A stretch of DNA of 64,000 bases from Lentzea jiangxiensis (GCF_900104175.1 NZ_FNIX01000019.1:1-64000), one strand, 5' to 3'. Shown: positions 26,414-35,307, numbered from the stretch's first letter. The notes: generated by a model from the letters alone, not told the origin. Made by a program: numbers and translations.

Positions 26414-28006
26414 ATGTACCCGACGGTGGCCGAAGTCGTCGCCCTGCCGGTGATCCGGCAGGGAAAGCCCCGCCTGGTCGCGGGGTCGGCCGGGCTCGGC
26501 CGCCGGGTCCGCTGGGTGCACGTGGCGGAGATCGCGGACATCGCGCCCCTGCTGCGCGGCGGTGAGCTCGTGCTGACGACCGGCGTGATGCTGCCCGAGT
26601 CCGGTCTCGCCCGCTACGTCGAGGAACTGGCCGCCGTCGGGTGCGCCGGGCTCGTGGTCGAGCTGGGCAGGCGGTGGCGCGACGACGTGCCCGCCGCGCT
26701 CGTGACCGCCGCGGAGCACCACGGGCTGCCGCTGCTCACGCTGTCGGAGGAGACCAAGTACGTGGCCGTCACCGAGGCGGTGGTGGCGTTGATCGTGGAC
26801 GCCCAGCTCGCCGAGCTGCGGGCCGCGGAGCAGGTGCACGAGACGTTCACGGCGCTGACGGTCGCCGGTGCGGAACCCTCCGAGGTGCTGCGCGAGGTCG
26901 CCCGCACGTCCGGGCTGCCGGTCGTGCTGGAGACGCTCGGGCACGACGTGCTCGCCTACGACGCCGCCGGGCACGACCCCGTCCGGCTGCTCGACGACTG
27001 GGCGGCCCGCTCGCGAGCCGTCACGGTGTCCGAACGGACCGCCTACGACACCGCGTCCGGCTGGCTGATCACGATCGTCGGAGCGCGCGGAGCCGACTGG
27101 GGCCGGCTCGTGGTGGTGTCGCCGGAGCCGCCCCCGCACCGGCACGTCGTCGTCGCCGAGCGCGCCGCGTCCGCGCTGGCCGTGCACCGGCTCGTGGCGC
27201 GGGACCGCGAGTCGCTGGAACGGCAGACGCACCGGACGCTGCTGGCCCAGCTGCTCGGCCAGTCGCCGCAGTCGCCGGACCTGGGCGCGCGGGCGGCGGC
27301 GCTGGGCGTCCCGCTGGAACGGCGGCAGCTGATCGGCGTGGCGGTGCGGCCGGTCTCGGTGTTGCAGGGGCAAACGCTTGCCACACAGGAGGTCCTGCGC
27401 GATCTCGCCGAGGCGACCGCGCTGGCCGGGCGGCGCGTGACGGTCGCGGCGCTCGTCGGCGTCGTGGACGACACATCGGTGCGGGCACTGCTGTCGGTGC
27501 CGTTGACCGTTGGCGTGGAAGGGGTTCTGCGCAGGGTCGCGCGCGAGATCCACCGTACGGCGGCCTCGGAGGTCGTGATCGCCGTCGGCACGACCGTCAC
27601 GTCGACCGCGGACGTGCGCCGGTCGCTCGGCGAGGCCGCCCACGTGGCCGGAGCGGCGTTGCGGGCGCCGGGATCGCAGCTCTACCACCGGCTCGACGAC
27701 GTGCGGCTGCGCGGCCTGCTGCACCTGCTGCGCGATGACGAACGCGTGCGGGCTTTCGCGGACCGCGAGCTCGGGCTGTTGCTGGCGCGCGACACGGCGC
27801 AGGGCTCACGGCTCGTGGAACTGCTGCGGCGCCTGTGCGAGAACGGCGGCAACAAGTCGGCGGCCGCCGCGGCGGCCCACCTCTCACGCACCGCCTACTA
27901 CCAGCAGCTCCGACGGATCGAACAGGTCCTCGGCGTCTCGCTGGAGGACCCGGAGTCCGTGCTGTCGCTGTACGTCGCGCTGCTGGTGCACGAAATGGGC
28001 CCGTGA
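26414..28006 (+). CDS. PucR family transcriptional regulator
   Basis: 530 aa from ATG 26414; GTG 26408 is the alternative, and no ribosome site is seen. N-terminal PucR domain (YPTVAEVVALPVIRQGKPRL..., ELVLTTGVMLP), a middle GGDEF-like region and the C-terminal PucR helix-turn-helix (NGGNKSAAAAAAHLSRTAYY). PucR proteins activate purine, pyrimidine and hydantoin catabolism. It is divergent from the aminotransferase-mmsA genes and ~2.5 kb before the NCS1-hydantoinase operon, so it likely controls both arms. The terminator stem overlaps its own stop. Confidence 0.92.
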   Translation: MYPTVAEVVALPVIRQGKPRLVAGSAGLGRRVRWVHVAEIADIAPLLRGGELVLTTGVMLPESGLARYVEELAAVGCAGLVVELGRRWRDDVPAALVTAAEHHGLPLLTLSEETKYVAVTEAVVALIVDAQLAELRAAEQVHETFTALTVAGAEPSEVLREVARTSGLPVVLETLGHDVLAYDAAGHDPVRLLDDWAARSRAVTVSERTAYDTASGWLITIVGARGADWGRLVVVSPEPPPHRHVVVAERAASALAVHRLVARDRESLERQTHRTLLAQLLGQSPQSPDLGARAAALGVPLERRQLIGVAVRPVSVLQGQTLATQEVLRDLAEATALAGRRVTVAALVGVVDDTSVRALLSVPLTVGVEGVLRRVAREIHRTAASEVVIAVGTTVTSTADVRRSLGEAAHVAGAALRAPGSQLYHRLDDVRLRGLLHLLRDDERVRAFADRELGLLLARDTAQGSRLVELLRRLCENGGNKSAAAAAAHLSRTAYYQQLRRIEQVLGVSLEDPESVLSLYVALLVHEMGP

Positions 28007-28024
28007 GCGCGCACGGGCCCATTT
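27993..28024. terminator. Terminator overlapping the PucR stop codon
   Basis: Perfect 13-bp stem (AAATGGGCCCGTG, 27993-28005; CACGGGCCCATTT, 28012-28024), loop AGCGCG, followed by a short T-run. Probably shared with the convergent gene ending at 28038. Confidence 0.85.
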
Positions 28025-28037
28025 TCGACGTGCGAAC

Positions 28038-28481
28038 TCAGCCGTTGATGGTCGGGAGCGTGCCCGAGAGAACGGTCGGGTTCGGCACGGCGCCGTTGAC
28101 CGGCAGCGACGGCGACGGCAGGTTGCCGACGCTCGCCGTGCCCGGCAGGTCGCGCGGGTTGGGCAGGCCGGCGAGCTGGCCGACCTGGGCCGCGATCGGG
28201 TAGCCGAGGGAGCGCTCCTGCGCGGAGAAGGGAAGGCCGGGGAGAGCCGGAACCGGCAGGTCGTTCGCGACAGGCGAGCCGACGTGCGGCAGCTGAACGG
28301 CGGTGGCCGACTGGAGCGGGAGCCCGTGCCGCGTGGCGTCGGTGATCAGCTTGTCCGCGCCCACCTCGGGAAGGCCGGCCCCCAGCTGCGGGGCCTCGGC
28401 GGCGCCGGCCGAACCCGCGAGGAGCGGGGCGGCGCTGGCGGCGAGCAGAGCGGCGGCACGGAACAGTCCGGAACGAGACAC
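28038..28481 (-). CDS. Secreted hypothetical protein
   Basis: 147 aa from the GTG at 28481, which has GAGGA 6 nt upstream; a TTG at 28493 is too close to that site. A signal peptide (SRSGLFRAAALLAASAAPLLAGSAGA) precedes a Pro/Leu/Gly-rich mature part with short PLPxL and LPxP repeats and no cysteine, so it is probably exported and poorly folded. Small Leu-Pro secreted proteins of this type are common in actinomycetes, but no named family was recognised. Confidence 0.7.
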   Translation of the reverse strand: MSRSGLFRAAALLAASAAPLLAGSAGAAEAPQLGAGLPEVGADKLITDATRHGLPLQSATAVQLPHVGSPVANDLPVPALPGLPFSAQERSLGYPIAAQVGQLAGLPNPRDLPGTASVGNLPSPSLPVNGAVPNPTVLSGTLPTING

Positions 28482-28993
28482 AGTTTTCCTCAATCTGGTT
28501 TTGGGGACCGATCTTTGATTTCATCGGCGCGTTCGGTTCGCGGATTAACCCGCTCGATCGGGTGTTCAGGGCTTGAACCCCGTGCCGCAGGAGGCCCCGC
28601 AACCGTCGTGTGACCCGTTGAAGCACCAGTGACCTGCCGAAAGTGAGCGGACCGACCATCCGTACGCTCCACCACCACGACGAAAAACGTCTTGTCGTCA
28701 CGTTCGAACGGACGGCCTCCGGTCACCGTCTGTACACACCGGACGGCGTACCCCGTCTCTATCAGGTGAGATCGGTGCGTCGGCTCGGTCTGTGCTTGAG
28801 GAGGTCCGACCGACACTGTCCCGTTCGGACTGATTGCGGCGGGCACGCCGGGTCCCCTCTGTCCACTTTGGAGACGCGGGCTGCGCCGCGTGATCCACCC
28901 CCTCGGCGTGCAACTGTTCCCGTTCGGCTCCCTGGTCCGCACAGCGCGCTGCGCCGGTTGATCACGCGGCGGCGACCCGGTAGAAGTGGGGTC
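28482..28993. other. 512-bp intergenic region, promoters and repeats
   Basis: No supportable gene. G+C is lower than in neighbouring coding sequence. A GTCCACTTTGGAG motif lies at 28861 and a repeat pair at 28880-28969 just before the methyltransferase start. The region must hold the promoters for the divergent secreted protein (28481) and methyltransferase (28994). Confidence 0.6.
28880..28969. repeat. Mixed direct and inverted repeat before methyltransferase gene
   Basis: GCTGCGCCGCGTGATC (28880-28895) recurs as GCTGCGCCGGTTGATC (28948-28963), 14 of 16 bases identical. In addition CCGCGTGATC (28886-28895) is perfectly inverted as GATCACGCGG (28960-28969). The second element ends 24 bp before the ATG. 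Possible looping operator. Confidence 0.45.
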
Positions 28994-29617
28994 ATGTCCG
29001 CAGATGACGACGCCCGCCGCCTCCAGGCGGCCAACCCGACCGGCTGGTTCGAAGACCTGTACGCGGCCGCCGACGCCGGCACCGCCTCCGTCCCGTGGGA
29101 CGTCCCCCACCCGCAGGCGCACCTCGTCGAGTGGGCGAACGGCCTCGACGGCACGGGCCGGAGCGCGCTGGTCGTGGGCTGCGGTTTCGGCCGCGACGCC
29201 GAGTTCCTGGCCTCGCGCGGGTTCGACGTGACCGCCTTCGACGTCTCCCCCACCGCCATCGCCGCGGTCCAGGCGCGCCACCCGGGGTCCGCGGTGTCCT
29301 ACGTGGTGGCGGACCTGCTGAACCCGCCCGCCGAGTGGCACCGCGCGTTCGACCTGGTCGTGGAGAACATGACCGTGCAGGCGCTGCCGCCGGCGCTGCA
29401 CGCCGGGGCCGCCCGGAAGGTCGCGGCCCTGACCGGCGGGACGTTGCTGGTGCTGGCCGTGGCGCGGGACGAGGGACCCGAGCCGGACGGGCCGCCGTGG
29501 CCGCTCACGCCGGCCGAGGTCGGGGCTTTCGCGGCGGACGGGCTGACCGAGCGGTCGATTGCCAGGGACAACGGCCGGTGGGTGGCCGAGTTCGCCCGGC
29601 AAGTGGCCATGAACTGA
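28994..29617 (+). CDS. Class I SAM-dependent methyltransferase, TPMT-like
   Basis: 207 aa from ATG 28994. Contains LVVGCGFGRDAEFLASRGF (motif I, ~57-75) and VTAFDVSPTAIAAVQARHP (acidic loop). The N-terminal PTGWFEDLYAAAD...VPWD element and the overall length resemble thiopurine/halide methyltransferase-like proteins. The acceptor is unknown. It stands alone; the frame upstream of 28994 is non-coding. Confidence 0.85.
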   Translation: MSADDDARRLQAANPTGWFEDLYAAADAGTASVPWDVPHPQAHLVEWANGLDGTGRSALVVGCGFGRDAEFLASRGFDVTAFDVSPTAIAAVQARHPGSAVSYVVADLLNPPAEWHRAFDLVVENMTVQALPPALHAGAARKVAALTGGTLLVLAVARDEGPEPDGPPWPLTPAEVGAFAADGLTERSIARDNGRWVAEFARQVAMN

Positions 29618-29653
29618 CAATTCACGGGGTACTTCCGCCGCTTAGCGTGAACC

Positions 29654-30172
29654 ATGCTCGTTCGTCGGCTGGTCGCCCGTCTGCTCGACTGGCTCCTGGT
29701 GCTGGTCGTGGCGTGGCCGTTGGTCCACGAGCCCGTGCTGGTGGTGGCTTGCGCGGCGGTCTACGACGTCCTGCTGCTGCGCGGGAAAACCCTCGGCAAG
29801 GCGCTGACGGGGTTGCGGGTCGTGGGTCCCGCCTGCGGCCTGAGCCTGCGGCGGGCGCTGACCCGCACGCTCGTCACCACCGCGCTGCCGGGCGCGGGCG
29901 CGGTGCTCGTGCTGGCCGGCCTCGGCTGGCGGGAGCCGGCGCTGATGGCGGGCCTCGGCTGGCAACAACCGTGGGTCGTCATCGGCGAGCACGTCGCCGT
30001 GGGGCCGACCGGCTGGGTCGCGTCGTCGCTGCTGGTCGGCGGGTTCGCGCTGCTCGTGCTGTCCGCCGTGGAGGCGCTGGACCTGCGCGGGACGCGGACG
30101 TGGCACGACCGCAAGGCGGGCACCGCCGTGGTGCGGCTCAAAGCCCGCACCACACGCCTACCGGTGACGTGA
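29654..30172 (+). CDS. RDD family membrane protein
   Basis: 172 aa with about three to four membrane helices. RDD features are ARLLDWLLVLVVAW at the start (an RxxD variant), GKTLGKALTGLRVV after the second helix and RTWHDRKAGTAVV at the end. Family function is generally unknown, with transport proposed for some. There is no ribosome site; a TAGCGT hexamer at 29644-29649, five bases before the ATG, suggests a leaderless transcript. The 3' end overlaps a decayed minus-strand frame. Confidence 0.85.
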   Translation: MLVRRLVARLLDWLLVLVVAWPLVHEPVLVVACAAVYDVLLLRGKTLGKALTGLRVVGPACGLSLRRALTRTLVTTALPGAGAVLVLAGLGWREPALMAGLGWQQPWVVIGEHVAVGPTGWVASSLLVGGFALLVLSAVEALDLRGTRTWHDRKAGTAVVRLKARTTRLPVT

Positions 30173-30410
30173 GCGCCTCCCCCCACACGACACGGCCGTG
30201 CAGCACGAGCACCACCGGACCGGACGACCCCCATCCACGCGCCCCACGGCATCGGCTGATCGGGTACAGGTTCGGCGGAGGGGCACCACGCCGTCGGGCC
30301 CGATTCAGCCGAGCAGGCGGCTGCCGCGCGGGCCTGGTCGCGGCACCCGTCACACCCGCCGCGACCAGGCCCGCGCTGGCGAGCAGCGGAACACGCCGGG
30401 ACAGCACCAC
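30138..30410 (-). pseudogene. Remnant of a Tat-exported esterase-like protein
   Basis: A frame from the GTG at 30410 begins VVLSRRVPLLASAGLVAAGV, close to a twin-arginine signal (SRRxxLL), and later has GPVVLVLHGR, the oxyanion strand of alpha/beta esterases. Between and after these the sequence is Arg-rich and unlike protein, no catalytic Ser or His follows, and the frame ends inside the RDD gene. It looks like the truncated front of a secreted hydrolase gene. Chance resemblance in a shadow frame cannot be ruled out. Confidence 0.35.
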
Positions 30411-30554
30411 GCCCGGCAGTGGAACACAATGTGCGCCGATCATGACAAGCGTGGACACTCTGACACTGCCAGACCTGCGACGGCGGACCCAGGATTCCGG
30501 GGTGGAATCAGACCGCGTTGGCGTTGTTCCAGCAGCGTAACAGGGGGTTGAACG
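30173..30554. other. 382-bp region before the NCS1 operon
   Basis: Contains the esterase-like remnant on the minus strand and, nearer the operon, the dyad GATTCC-N5-GGAATC at 30493-30509. CATGACAAGC (~30439) may serve as a -35-like box. The NCS1 promoter must lie here; no other gene is seen. Confidence 0.6.
30493..30509. promoter_or_regulatory. 17-bp dyad upstream of the pyrimidine operon, candidate operator
   Basis: GATTCC (30493-30498) and GGAATC (30504-30509) flank GGGGT, 46 bp before the NCS1 start. It is a possible PucR or other regulator site; no matching copy was found in the aminotransferase-PucR divergent region. Confidence 0.4.
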
Positions 30555-32063
30555 ATGGCAGTCGAGTCCTCACCGCCCCAGGTCACACCTGACGGCCGCG
30601 TCGAGCTGAGCGACGTGGGTCCCATCAGGGACAGCAGGTTCTTCAACCCCGAACTCGCGCCCGTTCCCGTGCGGCAGCGGACGTGGACGACCTACAACTT
30701 CTTCGCGCTGTGGATGGGCATGGCGCACAACATCCCCAGCTACACGCTCGCGGCGAGCCTGATCGCGATCGGCATGGACTGGGTGCAGGCGTTCCTCACG
30801 ATCACCCTGGGCAACCTGATCGTGCTGGTCCCCATGCTGCTCAACAGCCACGCCGGCACGAAGTACGGCATCCCGTTCCCCGTGTTCGCCCGCGCGTTCT
30901 ACGGCATCCGCGGCGCGAACCTCGTCGCGCTCCTCAGGGCCTTCATCGCCTGCGCCTGGTTCGGCATCCAGACGTGGGTCGGCGGCAAGGCGCTGCACGT
31001 CATCATCGGGCGGCTGGCCGGCGAGAGCTGGACGAACGCGTCGGTCGTCGCCGGGCAGCCGTGGACGTTGTGGTTGTGCTTCTTCGGCTTCTGGGTCGTG
31101 CAGATGCTCGTCATCTGGCGCGGCATGGAGGCGATCCGGCGGTTCGAGAACTGGACGGCGCCGCTCGTCAGCGTCGGGTTCCTGGTCCTGCTCGGCTACG
31201 TGCTGGTGAAGGCGGGCGGCTTCGGGCCGATCCTGCAGACCGGCAGCAAGCTCGGCTGGGGCCCCGACTTCTGGAAGGTCTTCTTCCCCGCGCTGATGGG
31301 CATGATCGCGTTCTGGTCGACGCTCAGCCTGAACATGCCGGACTTCACGCGGTTCGGTGGCAGCCAGCGCAAGCAGGTCGTCGGGCAGCTCCTCGGCCTG
31401 CCGACGACCATGTCGTTCATCGCCATCGTCGCGATCCTCACGACGTCCGGCGCGCAGGCGTTGTACGGCGAGGCGATCTGGGACCCGGCGGACCTCGCGT
31501 CCCGCTTCGACAGCACCGCCCTGGTGCTGGTCGCGCTGGTGTCGCTGGTGCTGGCCACGATCTCGGCGAACCTCGCGGCGAACGTCGTGAGCCCGTCCTA
31601 CGACTTCTCCAACGCCTTCCCCCGCCGCATCACGTTCGCCGTCGGCGGCCTGATCACCGGCGTCATCGGCATCGTGATCCAGCCGTGGCGGCTGATCTCC
31701 GACCCCAGCATCTACATCTTCGCGTGGCTCGGGTTCTACGGCGGGCTCCTCGCGAGCGTGGCCGGCGTCTTCGCCGCCGGGTACTGGGTGATCGGGAAGA
31801 CCGAGCTGCACCTCACCGACCTCTACCTGGACGGGCGGGGCGCGTACTGGTTCAACGGCGGCTGGAACTGGCGTGCCGTCGTGGCGACCCTCGTGGGCTC
31901 CGTGCTCGCGGTGGGCGGCGCCCACGGCGGTCCGTTCCCGGAGGACGGCCTGATCCCGTTCCTCAAGCCGCTCTACGACTACAACTGGGTGGTCGGCTTC
32001 GCGGCCGGCTTCCTGGTGTTCCTCGCCCTGAAGGACAACACGGCAAAGGAGACGACCAGATGA
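30555..32063 (+). CDS. NCS1 family nucleobase/hydantoin:cation symporter
   Basis: 502 aa, 12 membrane helices. NCS1 hallmarks are NPELAPVPVRQRTWTTYNF, the WMGMAHNIPSYTLAASL first helix, the AWFGIQTWVGG substrate-binding helix and FWSTLSLNMPDFTRF. It imports uracil, hydantoin or allantoin with a cation. As first gene of an operon with amidohydrolase and dihydropyrimidinase it supplies their substrate. Its stop overlaps the next ATG (ATGA at 32060). Confidence 0.93.
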   Translation: MAVESSPPQVTPDGRVELSDVGPIRDSRFFNPELAPVPVRQRTWTTYNFFALWMGMAHNIPSYTLAASLIAIGMDWVQAFLTITLGNLIVLVPMLLNSHAGTKYGIPFPVFARAFYGIRGANLVALLRAFIACAWFGIQTWVGGKALHVIIGRLAGESWTNASVVAGQPWTLWLCFFGFWVVQMLVIWRGMEAIRRFENWTAPLVSVGFLVLLGYVLVKAGGFGPILQTGSKLGWGPDFWKVFFPALMGMIAFWSTLSLNMPDFTRFGGSQRKQVVGQLLGLPTTMSFIAIVAILTTSGAQALYGEAIWDPADLASRFDSTALVLVALVSLVLATISANLAANVVSPSYDFSNAFPRRITFAVGGLITGVIGIVIQPWRLISDPSIYIFAWLGFYGGLLASVAGVFAAGYWVIGKTELHLTDLYLDGRGAYWFNGGWNWRAVVATLVGSVLAVGGAHGGPFPEDGLIPFLKPLYDYNWVVGFAAGFLVFLALKDNTAKETTR

Positions 32064-32902
32064 GCAACATCATCCGGGCGGCGCTCGTCCAGCAGAAGTG
32101 GACGGGCGACAAGGAGTCGATGATCGCGAACGCGGTCGAGCACATCCGCAACGCCGCGTCCCAGGGCGCTCAGGTGCTGTGCCTCCAAGAGCTCTTCTAC
32201 GGCCCCTACTTCTGCCAGGTGCAGGACGCGGACTTCTACGCCTACACCGAGTCGATCCCCGACGGCCCCACCACGGAGCTGATGAAGGAGGTCGCCGCGC
32301 AGAACAACATCGTGCTGATCGTGCCGATGTACGAGGTGGAGCAGCCGGGCGTCTACTACAACACCGCGGCCGTGATCGACGCCGACGGCACGTACCTCGG
32401 CAAGTACCGCAAGAACCACATCCCCCAGGTGAAGGGGTTCTGGGAGAAGTTCTACTTCAAGCCCGGCAACCTCGGGTACCCGGTGTTCGACACCGCGGTC
32501 GGCCGCATCGGCGTCTACATCTGCTACGAGCGCCACTTCCCCGAGGGCTGGCGGGCGCTGGGCCTCGCGGGCGCGAAGGTCGTGTTCAACCCGTCGGCGA
32601 CGTCCCGGTCGCTGTCGGAGTACCTGTGGAGGCTGGAGCAGCCCGCCGCGGCCGTGGCGAACGAGTACTTCGTCGGCGCGATCAACCGGGTGGGTGTGGA
32701 ACCCTTGGGAGACAACGAGTTCTACGGCCAGACGTACTTCGTGTCGCCGCGCGGCCAACTCGTGGGCGAGGCGGCGTCCGACACCGAGGAAGAGCTCGTG
32801 GTGCGCGACCTCGACCTCGACCTGCTGACCGAGGTCCGCGACACGTGGGCGTTCTACCGCGACCGCCGCCCCGACACCTATGAGGGCCTGGTGACGCCGT
32901 GA
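32060..32902 (+). CDS. N-carbamoyl-beta-alanine amidohydrolase (beta-ureidopropionase), nitrilase superfamily
   Basis: 280 aa. Carries the nitrilase triad Glu (LQELFYGPYF, ~46), Lys (KYRKNHIP, ~119) and Cys (YICYERHFPEGWR, ~155). Cleaves N-carbamoyl-beta-alanine or beta-aminoisobutyrate to the amino acid, CO2 and ammonia, the third step of reductive pyrimidine degradation. The gene is coupled on both sides by 4-bp overlaps, with the transporter and with dihydropyrimidinase. N-carbamoylputrescine amidase is a close relative, but context argues against it. Confidence 0.92.
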   Translation: MSNIIRAALVQQKWTGDKESMIANAVEHIRNAASQGAQVLCLQELFYGPYFCQVQDADFYAYTESIPDGPTTELMKEVAAQNNIVLIVPMYEVEQPGVYYNTAAVIDADGTYLGKYRKNHIPQVKGFWEKFYFKPGNLGYPVFDTAVGRIGVYICYERHFPEGWRALGLAGAKVVFNPSATSRSLSEYLWRLEQPAAAVANEYFVGAINRVGVEPLGDNEFYGQTYFVSPRGQLVGEAASDTEEELVVRDLDLDLLTEVRDTWAFYRDRRPDTYEGLVTP

Positions 32903-34284
32903 GCACCCTCATCAAGAACGGCCTGGTGATCAACGCGACGGGCTCGCACGCCGCCGACGTCCTCATCGACGGCGAGCACATCGCGGCGCTCGTGACCCCC
33001 GGCTTCACCGTCCAGGCCGACGAGGTGCTCGACGCCGCCGGGAAGTACGTCATCCCCGGTGGCATCGACGCCCACACGCACATGGAGATGCCGTTCGGCG
33101 GCACCCAGTCCGCGGACACCTTCGAGACGGGCACGACGGCGGCGGCGTGGGGCGGCACCACCACGATCGTCGACTTCGCCGTGCAGCCCAAGGGCAGCAG
33201 CCTGCTGTCCACCCTGGACAGGTGGCACGCCAAGGCCGACGGCAACTGCGCGGTCGACTACGGCTTCCACATGATCATCTCCGACGTGACCGACGAGTCG
33301 CTCAAGGAGATGGAGTCGTGCATCGCGGCGGGCGTGAACAGCTTCAAGATGTTCATGGCCTACCCCGGCGTCTTCTACGCCACCGACGGCGAGATCCTGC
33401 GCGCCATGCAAAAGGCGCGCGAGACGGGCGCCACGATCATGATGCACGCGGAGAACGGCATCGCGATCGACCAGCTCGTCGCGCAGGCGCTCGCGTCGGG
33501 CCTGGGCGACCCGGTGCAGCACGGCCTGACCCGGCCGCCGGAGCTCGAGGGCGAGGCCACGTCCCGCGCGATCCAGCTGGCCCGCGTCACCGGTTCCCCG
33601 CTGTACATCGTGCACCTGTCGGCCTCGCAGGCGCTCGACGCCGTGACGGCGGCGCGGGACACGGGTCAGAACGTGTTCGCCGAGACGTGCCCGCAGTACC
33701 TGTACCTGTCGCTGGAGGACCTGGCGAAACCGGGCTTCGAGGGCGCGAAGTACGTGGCCTCGCCTCCGTTGCGGCCCAAGGAGCACCAGTCGTCGCTGTG
33801 GCGCGGGCTGCGCACCAACGACCTGTCCGTCGTGAGCACCGACCACTGCCCGTTCTGCTTCAAGGACCAGAAGCAGCTGGGGCTCGGCGACTTCTCCAAG
33901 ATCCCCAACGGCATGCCCGGCGTCGAGCACCGCGTCGACCTGCTGCACCAGGGCGTCGTGAAGGGCGAGATCACCCGCGAACGCTGGGTCGAGATCGTCT
34001 CGACCACGCCCGCGCGGATGTTCGGCATGTACCCGCGCAAGGGCGTGATCGCACCGGGCGCCGACGCCGACGTCGTGGTCTACGACCCCTCCGCGACGCA
34101 GACGATCTCCGCCGAGACCCACCACATGGCCGTGGACTACTCGGCCTACGAGGGCTTCGAGGTCACCGGCAAGGTCGACACCGTGTTCTCGCGCGGCCGC
34201 AAGGTGATCGCCGACGGCGCCTACCGCGGTTCGACGGGCCACGGCCGCTTCGTGACCCGCGACCTCAACCAGTACCTCGTCTGA
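32899..34284 (+). CDS. hydA: Dihydropyrimidinase (D-hydantoinase)
   Basis: 461 aa, GTG start overlapping the preceding stop. Binuclear amidohydrolase: GGIDAHTHMEMP (first metal His pair), NSFKMFMAYPG (carbamylated Lys), IMMHAENG, YIVHLSA and VVSTDHCPF (metal Asp). Opens dihydrouracil or dihydrothymine to N-carbamoyl-beta-amino acids; also acts on 5-substituted hydantoins. Central enzyme of the operon. Confidence 0.95.
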   Translation: MSTLIKNGLVINATGSHAADVLIDGEHIAALVTPGFTVQADEVLDAAGKYVIPGGIDAHTHMEMPFGGTQSADTFETGTTAAAWGGTTTIVDFAVQPKGSSLLSTLDRWHAKADGNCAVDYGFHMIISDVTDESLKEMESCIAAGVNSFKMFMAYPGVFYATDGEILRAMQKARETGATIMMHAENGIAIDQLVAQALASGLGDPVQHGLTRPPELEGEATSRAIQLARVTGSPLYIVHLSASQALDAVTAARDTGQNVFAETCPQYLYLSLEDLAKPGFEGAKYVASPPLRPKEHQSSLWRGLRTNDLSVVSTDHCPFCFKDQKQLGLGDFSKIPNGMPGVEHRVDLLHQGVVKGEITRERWVEIVSTTPARMFGMYPRKGVIAPGADADVVVYDPSATQTISAETHHMAVDYSAYEGFEVTGKVDTVFSRGRKVIADGAYRGSTGHGRFVTRDLNQYLV

Positions 34285-34298
34285 GAAAAGGCGGTCCA

Positions 34299-35291
34299 GT
34301 GGACTTCGGTGTAGTGCTGCAGACCGACCCGCCGGCGCGGGACGTCGTGGAAGGCCTCCGCGCGGCCGAGGACTGCGGCTTCCGCTACGGCTGGACGTTC
34401 GACTCCTGCGTGCTGTGGCAGGAGCCGTTCGTCATCTACTCGCAGGTGCTCGGCGCCACCAAGGACATCGTCATCGGCCCGATGGTCACCAACCCGTCCA
34501 CCCGCGACTGGTCGGTGACGGCGTCGTTGTTCGCGACGCTGAACGACATGTTCGGCAACCGCACGGTCTGCGGCATCGGCCGGGGCGACTCGGCCCGCCG
34601 CGTGATCGGCCAGAAGCCCGCCTCCCTGGCGACGCTGGGCGACGCGATGCGCGTGATCAAGGAGCTCGCCGAGGGACGCGAGGTCGAGCACCACGGCACC
34701 GCGGTGCGGATCCCGTGGGTGCGCGACGGGAAGCTCGAGATGTGGATGGCCGCGTACGGTCCCAAGGCGCTCAAGATGGTCGGCGAGCAGGCCGACGGCT
34801 TCATCCTGCAGACCGCCGACCCGGACATCGCCCGGTGGACGATCGGCTCCGTCCGGGAGGCCGCCCAGGCCGCCGGGCGGGACCCGTCGGCGATCACGAT
34901 GTGCGTGGCGGCGCCCGCCTACGTCGGCACGGATCTCCCGCACCAGCGCGACCAGCTGCGGTGGTTCGGCGGCATGGTCGGCAACCACGTCGCGGACCTC
35001 GTCGCCCGCTACGGCGACTCGGGCGTCGTGCCCAAGGCCCTGACCGACTACATCAAGGACCGCGAGGGCTACGACTACTCCCACCACGGCAAGGCGGGCA
35101 ACCGGTCCACCGACTTCGTGCCGGACGCGATCGTGGACCGCTTCTGCCTCGTGGGACCGGAGTCGGCGCACGTCGAGCGGTTGCAGGAGCTGAAGGAGAT
35201 CGGCGTCGACAACTTCGCGCTGTACCTGATGCACGACGAGAAGGACAAAACGCGCGACGCCTACGGATCGGCGATCATCCCCGCCGTTTAG
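34299..35291 (+). CDS. TIGR03842-type LLM class F420/flavin-dependent oxidoreductase
   Basis: 330 aa from the GTG at 34299, after AAGGCGG, 14 bp behind dihydropyrimidinase. Luciferase-like TIM barrel: MDFGVVLQTDPPARDVVEGL, FDSCVLWQEPF, GIGRGDSARR and MWMAAYGPKALKMVGEQADG. Proteins of this subfamily are predicted to use F420 and are repeatedly placed with hydantoinase genes. The operon has no flavin/Fe-S dihydropyrimidine dehydrogenase, so reduction of uracil/thymine (or ring oxidation in the RutA manner) by this enzyme is an attractive but unproven role. Confidence 0.88.
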   Translation: MDFGVVLQTDPPARDVVEGLRAAEDCGFRYGWTFDSCVLWQEPFVIYSQVLGATKDIVIGPMVTNPSTRDWSVTASLFATLNDMFGNRTVCGIGRGDSARRVIGQKPASLATLGDAMRVIKELAEGREVEHHGTAVRIPWVRDGKLEMWMAAYGPKALKMVGEQADGFILQTADPDIARWTIGSVREAAQAAGRDPSAITMCVAAPAYVGTDLPHQRDQLRWFGGMVGNHVADLVARYGDSGVVPKALTDYIKDREGYDYSHHGKAGNRSTDFVPDAIVDRFCLVGPESAHVERLQELKEIGVDNFALYLMHDEKDKTRDAYGSAIIPAV

Positions 35292-35307
35292 GTCCATACT
35301 GTCGTGC

